Source: Arachnopeziza araneosa (taxonomy: Eukaryota; Ascomycota; Leotiomycetes; Helotiales; Arachnopezizaceae). Taken from it: 64,000 nt of DNA. The notes under the pieces were generated by a model that was given only the letters and a program-made list of their open reading frames with translations, ran no database searches and was not told the origin of the DNA. Made by a program: the position numbers and the translations under genes. Below are positions 24,261-35,283 of this stretch, one piece after another (position 1 is the first letter of the stretch; every line of letters starts with the position of its first letter). Location of the stretch: the NCBI GenBank assembly GCA_003988855.1, contig QYAI01000004.1, positions 372,001 to 436,000 of the forward strand. Reading direction: 5' to 3'.

Positions 24261-26431
24261 TCAAGGAATCACAGTCTCGGGGATGGAGTCTTGCCACTCT
24301 CCGCTTAACCAGCCCGGTGCTCGATTCGCCTTCTCATCCTCTTCTGCTATCTTGAGCATCAACTCCCCAAACATGCCGTTGGCCCATCCAAACCAGGATC
24401 TGGTCCAGTCATTTTGATTCCACGAGTTTATACTCTCATGTATCACTGTACATGTTAGTGTTTTGCCGCCTCAAAAATGTGGATTGCTCACCCCCGCTTC
24501 CGTCTGTGGAATTCAAGACCATCATTATCTGCTCCTTGATCTCAGTCTCGATATCTTCGCTCTGTGGCTCCTTGAACCTATCCTCTGCAGGCAAGTCTGA
24601 AGATGGAACAGTTAAGAAGGCTGTGAGGGCACGAATAATCGCGGCCATTGGCCATGCCTTGCCAGGACCTAGATGTGGTCCTCCAACGGCTGAGATGACA
24701 GGTCCTCTCATGAAATAGGGGTTGGCATCGCTTAGAACGAAGCGTCTAGTGTTTGCATAGATTGCCGCATAGTTGCGAGGTTTCTCTCCCTGCGGAGGTG
24801 GAGGTAGTGGGAAGGCTGATTCGGAATAATTCCATAAGGGCATGGCAAGCAGGGAAGGGACGTTTGCATCGTCCATTAGATTCGAACCACCATAACCATC
24901 AATCTCGTAGGCGAATATGTCTCCAAAGTCGCGATGGTGTACCACTGCATCTCGATCAATCCCTTTTCGTATCCCGAAAGCAAATTCTCGCATTGCTGTG
25001 GTCAAATTCTTTGCTTTTGATCCCTCGAGTTTGGCCATGATGAATGATGCTTCTTCGAGATATTTGGCCCACATCATGTTTGCTGGTACTAAAAGTTGGA
25101 AGATACAAGCGTCATCCGAAGGACGGAAAGCAGTCCTAACCATGCCATTCTCTTTGGTCGGATTTCCTATTCCGTCATTGTAAAGCGTTTCACTTCCGCG
25201 ATTCGTCCACCCCGTAAATTTCCAGGCTGATTCTTCAACCTTGCCTTCTTTCGAGTAAGTTCCTAACCGCATGGCTCCGGCCGCATCTACAGCTGCCTCG
25301 ACGGCATCAATCCAATTATACTTTTGGAAGAATGTTACGTCTTTGGTTCGCTCGTGATAAGCTACTGAGACTTGTAAGAATGAAGCTAAGGAGTCGAGTT
25401 CCCATTTGCAGTCGAATACTTTGATTGGATCATATGGAGGAATTGGTTTATTCTGCGTGTACGCTCCATTGTGCGTAGGAGTGATCCCGGACTCTGGTGG
25501 AGGCTGGAAACTGTGACAGTATGGGGAGATGATGATATATCGGGCGTGGATGTTGATCAATCCTCTCCAGACACTTGCAAGCGAATCTGATTCAGAAGAT
25601 GCTTCCAGTAGTGGTAAGTATGAGTAGATCTGTGAGGCCGAGTCACGTAGCCACATTGCATCAATCTGGAGAGTGTTAGTGGATAATAATGATCGGAAAA
25701 CATCTCCATACATCACCGGTAATTACATAAGTCAACTCTTCATCAGTAGTTGTCTTATTTCCAGTCTTAGGATCTTCTTTTTGAGCATACCCTCTCCATT
25801 TGATCATCGTATCCAAAGTATTAGGATAACTATTTTCAAAAAGCCTAAACAAGTCTGGATCTTTGATCTGGCCTTTCATCATCCCAATCTTCTTTTCCAT
25901 AGCAGGTAGGTTGAAAGTCCGGCATTCCGGCGATGGGCGTGAGTAAGGAAATTGTCGTTTTCCTTCAGACAATGGCCGTTGCTTTTGTCTCTGTAAGACC
26001 TCGTACTGGATACATGTCTTTTCCGGTGATGGTGCTGGCAATGGAGCCTCCTCGGACTTTTTGAGGTCTTCAGGAGTGACGAAAGCGGGAATTCCAGCAG
26101 GAAGTTCAGACTCATTGCTCATGTCATTTGACTGATCCGCGTTTGTAATGCTTGGTCTCAGTGGTTTGGCCGAGCTTGCTTTCAATGGCTCAGCCGAGCT
26201 TGCCTGTAACTGTACAACTGAGCTTGCCTTAACTGGTCCAGCTGAGCTAGCTTTCAACTGTACAGCTGAGCTTGCCTTGACCGGCTGAACTGAAGAAGCT
26301 CTCTCTCCCTCTTTCACCTCCTTGATAGGATCTTGCCACGTGACCCTATCATCCCTTCTATTAATCCAGCCCCCAGCAAGAAAGAAGATAATAACAACGG
26401 CAACAATATAAAACCTGACGCGCCGAGCCAT
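24261..26431 (-). CDS. GH125-family exo-alpha-1,6-mannosidase, type II membrane protein
   Basis: Exons 26431-25712, 25665-24492 and 24445-24261 (46-nt and 45-nt introns), 692 aa. A basic start (MARRVRFY) precedes one hydrophobic helix at residues ~8-22, giving a type II anchor, so a secretory-pathway (Golgi-like) location is inferred. Residues ~45-95 form a stalk of imperfect repeats around KASSA. The catalytic domain (formerly DUF1237) has IDAMWLRDSASQIYSYLP, CKWELDSLASFLQVS, RPSDDACIFQLLVPANMM, YGGSNLMDDANVPSLLAMP, NPYFMRGPVISAVGGPHLGP and, across intron 2, VIHESINSWNQNDWTRSWF. GH125 enzymes remove alpha-1,6-linked mannose from N-glycans or mannan. Both introns were set by restoring these motifs. 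Confidence 0.93.
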
Positions 26432-27610
26432 AATGAGAGGCTGTTAGATAGGTACTATTCCAAAAGCATTGCTGATGTGGGGTGGAATCGCACAGCGTAT
26501 ATATAAGAGGAAAAGAAAGGAGACGTTGATGGTGCTCACTTGAGGCGCCAAAGTCTTGGCAGTTGGAATATGCGCCGGCTATTTTAAACCACCAACCGAT
26601 CCGATAGGCATGCTTGAAAGTTCAAGAATGAAGTTTTGACAAGTACTGGTTGTGTCTCTGAATATTCCAAAGAGAAGCCTATTCTGTTCTGGAGAAAGTC
26701 AGTTTAATAAGGTCGTCATCCATAGCTTCAGGGCCCAAGGCCGAAAAGCGGTTGCTGTCCCACGCTAGAAGGGATGTCGTTCTCAGCTATACCTCAGGCC
26801 CAATACCTACAACACCTACAACACCAACAACACCAACATGCAAATCTCGATTAGCACACTACCTGGCTCGATACGAGTATGGTCGGCTTGTGGTAAAGTG
26901 GAGGGCTCTCTACCCTTTGCTCACCCCAAAACAGCGCCTACTCTCGAGCATTTCCCGGACATTACATGAGAAGCGACATCTTCTCGTAGGTCAAATATAC
27001 TATTCTCTTCACTGTCCTCTTACGTATCTACCCTACAATAGCCCCAGAACTGCAAATATGCTAGAGCAACCCAGGTCTCCAGCCTTCCTTCCGCTCAGCG
27101 TGGCGTGCGCTCCCACGCCGCCCTCAACATCAAGCAATTGCTGTCCACGATTTTCACACAATTTCCTTCCATACGCTACAGTATCACTTGAGTAGATGGG
27201 GGAGAAATGCAGTATACCCTGCGCAAATATCAACTGTGCAAGACGAGATCAGGCTCCGGTTGCCGCAAAGATACTGTTTTGAAGACTTGGCCGGAGTAGT
27301 CATATTTATACTGCACCGTGGTGGGCTGAGTCTAGAGATGTCTCGAAAGCAGATTACGGACGGTGAGGCGGAGTTGTATAGAGTAGATTTTGGATATTGA
27401 TATTGTGGAATTGGGAAGGAATACTTGATTACGTGAAGGGTGTTGATAATATATGCCTATTAGTAGTCTTTTGGAAAGAGAACATGGTATCTCTAGTCCG
27501 GTAAGTGCAGTTTGTATAGGACATATCCGTAACATGTGGTGTTGATACAATAGACTTGGAGAACCGCGAGTTGATATCAGACGCAGAATCCCATAACCCA
27601 AACCAATTTA
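26432..27610. other. Intergenic region
   Basis: Upstream of the GH125 gene and downstream of the DUF1989 gene (both minus). A short ACA/CCA-rich imperfect repeat (ACACCTACAACACC type) lies near 26810-26840. ORFs at 26752-27195 and 27188-27400 have no recognisable content. Nothing else is evident. Confidence 0.45.
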
Positions 27611-28695
27611 TTAACCAAAAACCGGGACCTTCAAACCATGCATCCCTCTATACCCCGCTAGCTCACTCTCCTTCCAGTCTTTGAGCACCCTGTCCCCCTC
27701 GACGATATCATAAACCGCAACTCCCAACGGGCGGCACGTAGCCAGCATCCTCTCCGCGGAATCCCCACCCCATCCATACACCGACAGATCACCACCAGGA
27801 CATGTGGAAAGCGCGCAGAGGATATCAGTCTCCGCGAAGAAGGTGAAGTAGTCACCCGGTCTGGCAGGTGATGGTTCCCTGTGGGGTGTTGGCTATGATT
27901 TGGGACTGGGGTGAGGTCGAGCCGCGGAAGAGGACGAGCTAGTGAGGACTCACATGAAGTACTTCCCGTCTTGATTCAGGCCCGTGACTTGAAAGACGTT
28001 GAGGACATCGTGGACATCCGACTCGTTCAATCCATAGGGAAGAACAGCTCGAACGAGGTTGGAGTGACACTGGAAATCAAAATCATCCCCGCTGAGGAGT
28101 TTATTTACTATGCCAGGCGTCAATCGGCTATTTCTGCAGCATATTCTCATTCCGGCATACCGTAAGGATCACATCTAGCTCAATTAGCTTGCATCTCATC
28201 CACAGGCAACCCACTCACCTCGTGCCTAGTAAATCATGACATCTCCCGCCCACCTCGTCAACCCCGTACTCCCTCAGACTGTCACCGACGATGGTAACCA
28301 GCGGTCGTAGGTACGGGAGGTTGGACCACAACCGATCACCCACACTCACGTGCGAAGCGTGGAGCTGTCTCGTGCGAGCGGCCCAGAAGCGTTCGCGCGG
28401 GTTGTGGAGCGCCCAGATGTTGAGATCGCCGACTTGGGGACCGTGGGGCGTGGTGAGGGTGCACAGTTGCCCTAGAGAGATGAGAGTCTTGTGGATGCAA
28501 GAAGGGGGAATAAGTCATACCTTTCTTCACGACCCAAGCTCTCCCACTGCGGATGGGGATCTCGAAGTGGGTGGTGAGTCTCTTGTCGGTTTCGCTGGTG
28601 GCGATCTGCCCTAGCTGGGAGTAGAGAATCTTGTTCCCGTATAAGACGGCCGAGTCTTTTGCTGGGTAGGCCGGGGATGGGATCCGGATTGACAT
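27611..28695 (-). CDS. DUF1989 (urea carboxylase-associated family) protein
   Basis: Five exons, 287 aa: 28695-28521, 28471-28219, 28174-28161 (14 nt), 28107-27954 and 27878-27611. Introns are 49, 44, 53 and 75 nt. The joined protein carries the family's conserved stretches: WVVKKGQLCTL, GPQVGDLNIWALHNP, GDRLWSNLPYLRPLVTI, GRCHDLLGTRCDPY, FDFQCHSNLVRAVLPYG, DVLNVFQVTGL, DYFTFFAETDILCALSTCP and GGDLSVYGWG. Conserved Cys/His residues (GGRCHDLLGTRCDP, QCHSN, STCPGGD) could bind a metal, as proposed for the family. Bacterial relatives sit beside urea carboxylase genes, so a link to urea or related nitrogen compounds is possible but unproven. The microexon encodes most of RCDPYV; without it the reading frame is lost. 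Confidence 0.88.
28161..28174 (-). other. 14-nt microexon of the DUF1989 gene
   Basis: The bases A-TGT-GAT-CCT-TAC-G are flanked by GAGCTAG (acceptor) and GTATGC (donor). They join phase 2 to phase 1 and restore GTRCDPYVNKLL, a conserved family segment. Easily missed by gene callers. Confidence 0.8.
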
Positions 28696-29216
28696 GGTGT
28701 TCTGAGTTGGGTGTTCAAGCTGGTCAGTAGTAGGGTTTCTTAGAGTGAGAGATTTGATAGTTTATTGTGGATTTGGGATAGAGACACAGAACTCTTTGGA
28801 TGGGCGTGAGTACAGAGATGGTACTCGAAAGTGGGATGCGGTCACGAGCAAGGATACAGTACTTGGCATGTATTTCTTTAGATATCTAAAGAGATGGTTG
28901 ACTTGAGGAGACTGAACCGCTGGTAATGGTTACATGATCCTTCCACCCTGATGCTTCTACCCAGGAAGATTCTCAGCTCTTACAGCCATCTCTGTCAAAC
29001 AACAAGAAAACACCCCCTCCCCAAGAAGCAACACCGCAATCAAAAGTGAATAGATGACCTGCTCCGCTCCGTCCTGAGGCTACAGCACCCGGCCGGCTCC
29101 CGCGCATGCCCCGATGTCCCCATCGCCAGACGCGCTCATATTATTAAATAAGCCAGTGCCCACCACCTCAGCCTCCGCGGCGCTCTGGCAAGCACCCGAG
29201 GTATCTAAAGGGGAAA

Positions 29217-29335
29217 CCTGCGAGTAACACTCGCAGGCCAGCTGGGTATTATAATTAGCTTTCACCGCACCCCCTCCACGGGGGGTGCAGAGAAGCGCCC
29301 TGCTGTGGGCACCTCAGCGTGCCCTTGTTTCAAGG
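29217..29335. other. Cluster of four inverted repeats (possible structured RNA)
   Basis: Four perfect stem-loops lie within 119 nt. 29217-29237: CCTGCGAGT, loop AAC, ACTCGCAGG. 29267-29288: GCACCCCC and GGGGGTGC around a short loop. 29307-29324: GGGCAC, loop CTCAGC, GTGCCC. 29323-29335: CCTTG, loop TTT, CAAGG (overlapping the previous one by two bases). Directly after comes GTATGT and, 22 nt on, TACTAACTAG. No known RNA family was recognised. Confidence 0.4.
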
Positions 29336-31243
29336 TATGTCTCCCTTCCCCCTTCCGCATTACTAACTAGGTTTTTTTTGGGGCAATGATATCTTGTTAT
29401 TTTTTTTTTTTTTGGAGGCGGGTTTGATTTTTAAATGCTTTCTCGCAGTGGAGGTGTGTTTTGTTTACCATATCTTAAGCGAAGATGGAGACGACGACCG
29501 CGTTGGCGCCGGAGGGGCATTCACCCTCGAATCCTCGGCTGACATGGTCTTCTGGAACCGCTGTTGGTAGAAAGACATCCAGATTTATCATCACGTTGAT
29601 ATCAATGAGAATTTTGAGCTTTCAAAGAAAGACCGAGGAGGTGAGAAGCATGCTGGACTGCGAAACTTTCCATCAACTCGAAACCAAGCTAGACGGCAGT
29701 TCGACAAAACATGATCTCAATTCATCTGTAGCAAGGTATTCTCACAGCTGTAAATTATTATCTTTGAGCTTCACCGTGCTGAGAAGTAGAAAAATAGGGT
29801 CTATAGCCTTCCCGATACCTGACCCTGATGTCGTGTTCAGCAAATTTAATTCAATGATTAAGTGGGAAATAATGGCACTCTTTGTCAAACCTCTTAATTC
29901 TTGATTTTGATTCCGGGGAATAGCACAGCGATTATCAATGCTATAAAACAGCCATAAAGCAAAGCGGATTATGACTCCCAAGGCGGCGGGTTTTGTAGGG
30001 GGTTGGATGGCAAGGGCAACAATTTCCACAAAATTAGAAATCATGCATCAAATAATCTAGCCAATTCAGAATCAAATAAAATGAAGAAGCCTTTGACTGA
30101 TTCTTCGATTTTTCAGGTTTGCAAGAGCCTGAAATGCTGCCAATCGGCGTTTGATAAACCAGGAACGAGTATAAAACTACGTCAAGTTTGGACTAAGAGC
30201 TCAGTCGCTAGGCTGGTGAATTTTACTATCAAACGGTTGCATCACATATCATCGGGGAGAGCTAGAACGCCAAGAAAGCCTTCTCCGGATGGTCGAAGAA
30301 ACTGCCGATTGCTTGACCGGCATGTCGCATCGACCTCATTTCGGATCTTTGCACACTGCAAAGGAGATAATGTGACGTTGGTACCACACAACCAAAGTCA
30401 GGGCCCGAATCCTTTGGTGATAGGATAACGGTCGCAGGATGAATTGACGATGGGTGTGGGGTTGATGGTGGGTGATGTAGGGAGAAGGGATGAACTTTCC
30501 GTGGTCATTGGTTGATGGGAACCTCAACCAGCTTAATGAGGCAGGCGAAATTCGGCCACTCTCCTTGTCCATGCATCGAAGCATCGAAGTCTCTGGAAAT
30601 GGTAAACGGGCCGTTTGAGCCTTACCAGGACATAGAAGGTCGCCTTCAAGACATGTCGATGATGCACGCTGGCTGCGAACTGACTTGCGGTTCGAGACAG
30701 GAATTGTATGAGCATCAGTGCTGGCAGCATGCCGAACAGCAGATCGCGAGGAGGACATGGCGCAGAATCCTCCGCTTGTTGATCCGAGTCATCATCATAC
30801 GAAGTACTGGAGTTTCCGGAAGCGGGAGGCCCAGTCTGGATTGGTACCGTCAGGTCCTTTAGGCTGAGGAGGTGTCGTGATTCTGGGCTGACGGCTGATG
30901 ACCGTCTCTCTTTTGGATTTAGCGACTTGCATGCAATCTAAATAGGCGCTGGAGAAGAGGTCCCGATTTGGACGACCAAAAGGGAGTCTGCGCCAATATT
31001 AATAGTAGAATCTATTGATACTCACGGTACACAGCTTATTTGGTGTTGGGGAGGGTCAGCGGCGCACCTGCAAGACAGACGCATCAGTCCGAAGCACGAA
31101 CTGGCTTGGCAGAGAGTCGGTGAAGGAGAAGAGAAACGAAACTTTCCCTAGGTTTCGATGGCTGTCAGTCAGTGCGAAGGTTGAAATCTGCAGGGGCTGC
31201 CAAGGGATTTTGGAATGGCATCTGGAACGGCGAGGGACCGAGT

Positions 31244-31307
31244 GGGAGAGGGACCGACTGAGAGAGGGACATGCTGAGAGAGGGACCGACTGAGAGATGG
31301 ACGCAGG
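31244..31307. repeat. Four imperfect 16-nt tandem repeats
   Basis: Unit GAGAGAGGGACCGACT, copies at 31244-31259, 31260-31275, 31276-31291 and 31292-31307, the last degenerate. About 640 nt upstream of the coiled-coil gene start. Confidence 0.8.
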
Positions 31308-31939
31308 ACGACGCCACTATTGGTGGGACGAGAAGTGAGGGAAGAATGTTCAGAGTTCGCTGGTGTGGTGGCGTGGTGGTGGATGAAGGCTTGGAGCGGC
31401 CTTTATTGGGCGGGTACCTTGCAGATGGAGAGGCCGTACCTGAATGGGCTTCAGCCCACCACCGTGGTGATTGGGCGTCGCGCATCGAGGACAAATTTGG
31501 AGATCCAGAGGGCCGCGCAGGTTGATTGGCGCTGCTCCAGGTCTGCGAGATGCTGAGCTGTCGTGCAGCGAGGACAATTGACGTCTTCGCTGCGCTGGAG
31601 CGACTCACCAAGAGGCTCTCCATCCAGCCTGCTGACAGTGGAGAGCGTGGCGCCCGGCCTCCCTGCCCTTCGTTTCTTGTTTCGCCAGCAGCGGCCCACC
31701 ACCACCCTGCTCCACCTCCCTGTTCCACCTGTCATCAATCACCGCGGCGTCTATTCCTCTCTGGGCATCGCCTGTCAACTTACCAAGAAGGCGCCAATTG
31801 CCGTGAGCACTTCTAAGGGGTTCTCGTCGACCATTTCGATTAATTGCTCTCTCCCTTCACCAGCGTGCGCCCTTATCTTGAATTGCCCATCTCCGCTGCC
31901 CTCCAATGTCTTCATCGACTGCCGACTTCATCACGAACC

Positions 31940-34900
31940 ATGGCGTCGTTACATCTACAAGGAAACACCACCCCTTCCCTTCCTCTCTCTGATACTTCTT
32001 ATGCTTCAGACCCGTTCAATTATACCTACCCCAACCAGCTACCCAATAGCACCGCGGATCTGGGCCAAGATTACGGACTGCCCACCATCCCCTCCGTTTC
32101 CCTTCGACCCCGAGCAGAAACAAATCTTTCGACGACTTCGACCTCGTCGGTCACTTCAGTGCGCAGAAAACCGCTCCCGTCGACGGCCTATCCTTTGCCT
32201 CCGCGAGTCTCTTCTGCTGCCCACCTCACGGCCGCGAAGCTTCAACTCCCAGAGCAGCCGTTCGCGAGACTCTTTTCCAACGACAGTCCGACCCTGCACG
32301 AGTTTCCTCCAACCTTCAACGCCCTTTCCCCTGCGAGAAACGCAGATCTTAACACGTCAAAGTATATATTTCCTCCAAAGCTTCCTGTGTTTCGAAATAT
32401 GCGGACTTTTTTGGGCAATGCTAATCGTAGTCGGAATAGACCTACAACCGAACGCTTCCCAGCAGCGGCGCGTCCATCTTTCTACACTCCCTCTGTTGCA
32501 GTTGATACCAACGCGCATCCTCCGACACCTCCACCCAAAAGTCCGAGCCTCGCTGTCCCACTCCACACACAGCTTACCACTCCACAGCATGCTCGGCTTG
32601 TGAGCGAATCTGCATTAACCTCTGCGTCAGATCCAGCAAGCCCATGGTTCAGTGATACTAGCTCAGTTACTCATACCCAGTCTAACATGTCCATATTTTC
32701 TGCGAAACCAATAGCTCCTCACAACTTACCAAACATTGCAACACGAACTTACTCTGACGAATCACATAACTCTGACACGACCGTTCAAAATTTGCTCTCA
32801 CCTGGTTCAAGATCTCCCGGACCATCAAAACTTGGATCTTTCTTCAACTGGGGAGGCAATCCATCCCCATCGTCTTCTACAACAACCTTCTCAGAGAGAC
32901 CGTTTTCTCCACTGCCTTCACCGCACCCCACAGAATCCACCGCACCATCTCTATCTGATGCATTCTTCAACACAGGACCACCCAAAACCAAACCTAGAGC
33001 CATTGATGTTCCGCGAGCCAACGCAGAGAGCTATTTTGGAAACTCATACTTACAGTTACCCTTGGCGACGCCGCCATCACCCCTACAAATCGAAGAGATG
33101 GAGAAGGAATTAAAGGAGATCAGCTCAGAGCTGGCTGCCTCGATACGCAGAGAAATGGATTTGGAAGACCTTGTCGAAAGGCTGCAATCGGAAGCACAGA
33201 ATACTCAGAGTCCTGGGAGAAGGACGAGTGACTACTTTTCCGACTCGGGCACCAGTTCAGTAAGGTACACCGGAGAATCGGATTCTAAGCAAGATGATCT
33301 AGACCGTGCAATCAGAAAAACCGAACAGGACAAGGCACAGATGAGGTTAGAGCTTAATTCCAAGGTTCAAGATGAGAGGACCATACGAAAGCAGCTCGAA
33401 TCACAGATCAAGCTCCTGGAAGAGAAGGCGGCACAGGTAAGCAAGCTCTCGGGATCGGTAGGATCCGATCGCTAACATGTGAATAGGTCGATATTGCCTC
33501 CATAAACTCCCTTGATGCCAATGGAAGGTTACGGGATCTAGAAGCCACATGCGAAGACCTTCGACGCCGCCTCGCTGAGGAGCGGCAAGTGAAGGAGAAT
33601 TTTGAAGATCTTTTAACGGCGCTCAAGGACGAGCTCGAAAGCTCACACAATGAGCGAGATAATTTACGAGACGAAATAGTGCCTCAGTTACGGGCCCGGG
33701 TGGAAGGTCTGGAAGCACAGGCTGCAGAGCACGAAAAGCTTACCTACGAACAGACCAAGATGCAGCAAGAGCTTCAAACCTTGAAGACCGAGAATGTATC
33801 ATTAATTAATGCTCAAAAGATGCAAATGGAGGTTCAACCACAGACGAGGAGGTTTAGCTCCATAATCGAGGAGAGTTCCAGCCCAAAGGAGCTTCTGGCG
33901 AGGTCAAGCTCAGTCAACCAGGGAACTCGATCAAGGCAATCATCGCTGTCCAAGAACTCAACAGTGAAGGTTACCGAATCCAGAGAAGCACTAGCGGAGC
34001 GAGTAAAAGACGTCGAGCTCCAGCGTGACGCACTGCACCGCGCGCTCAAGAGCTTGCTTGAAAGACAGGAGCATCAAAACCGAGAAAACCGGAAGCGAAT
34101 CCGCCAATTAGAGATGGAACGAGATCGAGCTCTGTCAAGCACTCCCAAAAAAGCTGCATACGACAGAGAGGTATCTAGCCTACGGGATGAGATTAATACG
34201 CTCCGTCGCCGCGCAGAGGAAGCCATTGAACAAAAATGGCAGTGCGAGAAAGGTCTAAGTGGGTTGAAAATGGACCTCGACCGTGCAGAACAGGAAATTG
34301 GATCTCTCCGGACGTTGTTACAGGAAAAGGATATCTTGTTAACGACTGGTTCGAGGCCAAGAAGTGGATCGGCAGCTGTCTCGTCCGAGTCGCTTGAACG
34401 AGCTTACAAGGATTTGCAGATTGCCTACGCGGAATCTCTGGAGCGGATCAAGAATTTGGAGCTATCAGGGACGAAGGACGTGGAGACCGAGGAGGCGCTA
34501 AGAGCGCTTGAGAGGAGCCTTGCAGATGCCCTCTCAGAGCGCCAATTCGTTCAAGAGGAAGTCGAGGCTCTCAAAGAACAGAATGACTCTCTCCGGGAAT
34601 CCGAGAAAGCTAGTGATAGCCAAGAAGTCGCTCTAGCTGATGAGCTCCGGGATTCTGCTAAAAGAGTGGAAGACCTAGCCACCCAAGTTCGACAGCAGCT
34701 TGCTACCAATGCTACGCTACGACAGCGTCTTTCTGATACCATCATTCGAGGAGAGAAAGAGCAGAGAGCAAATGCACAGAAGATCATGTTCTTGCAAAGC
34801 AAGCTCAAATCTCTCGAGGACCAACTTATGGCTGCTCAACATACCAGCGAAGAGAAGATACAGAAGCATGAAGATGACGTTCGGGATCTGAAGGTGTCCC

Positions 34901-35283
34901 ATAATGCTCAGCTTCAGAGAATGAAGGAGTCACTTCGCTCCACACGAGCATTTCCAGGGAAGGCATCGGTCGAACCTTTCTTCGCCAACACCAACAAATC
35001 TCCTCGCGTTTCAATAACAACATCTGGCAAAGCCATGAGTATGAGCCAGGAATCTCAAATGGATGTCTTGAAGCAAAGAGTGGTGGAACTTGAAGCAGCT
35101 TTGGCTGAAGCCGATCGACAAATGGAGGAGGTCGTTGGACGTATGAATGTTGCCCAGATCGAGGTCATGGAGCTACAGAATGAAAGAGAAGAGGCTGTCC
35201 GTGAGACGAAGCGACTACAAAGAGCCATCGAGCAAGAGAAAGTCAAGACTTTCGAAGGACGATTTGCTACTCTATCGTCTTGA
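31940..35283 (+). CDS. Long coiled-coil protein with disordered proline/serine-rich N-terminus
   Basis: Exons 31940-33436 and 33487-35283 (50-nt intron, GTAAGC...TAG) give 1097 aa. The first ~390 residues are S/T/P-rich and probably disordered (TPPPKSP, PSPSSSTTTFSERPFSPLP). From about residue 395 nearly all the rest shows heptad-type coiled coil rich in E, K, Q, R and L, interrupted by serine-rich linkers such as SQDSE-like and RSSSVNQGTRSRQSS stretches. No enzymatic motif or membrane segment is seen. Such proteins are often labelled M-protein-repeat or paramyosin-like in fungi; a cytoskeletal, septal or spindle-pole scaffold role is possible but is inference. The start at 31940 (ACCATGGCG) has good context and begins the protein-like composition; upstream in-frame codons from 31844 look like leader sequence. 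Confidence 0.85.

Larger units (their letters stand above)
28696..31939. other. Gene-poor region, 3.2 kb
   Basis: No convincing protein gene. It holds the promoter of the DUF1989 gene (left), a group of hairpins with intron-like signals (29217-29450, separate entry), a T-run at about 29399-29413, AT-richer sequence with random-looking ORFs at 29485-30430, and a 16-nt tandem repeat (31244-31307) close to the coiled-coil gene. ORFs of 116-187 codons on both strands at 30336-31728 overlap one another and show no domain. Part of the right side is probably the 5' leader of the coiled-coil gene. Confidence 0.45.

Noticed and set aside
24880..24892. tRNA T-loop-like GGTTCGAATC on the minus strand
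   Set aside because: Lies inside the conserved YGGSNLMDD segment of the GH125 coding sequence; no cloverleaf partner arms.
30512..30862. Zinc-finger-like CELTCGSRQELYEHQCWQH in a plus-strand frame
   Set aside because: Spacing (C-x3-C-x8-H-x4-H) does not fit C2H2 rules and the flanking frame has no supporting content.
31165..31728. 187-codon minus-strand frame before the coiled-coil gene
   Set aside because: Runs through the tandem repeat with low-complexity translation and overlaps several competing frames.
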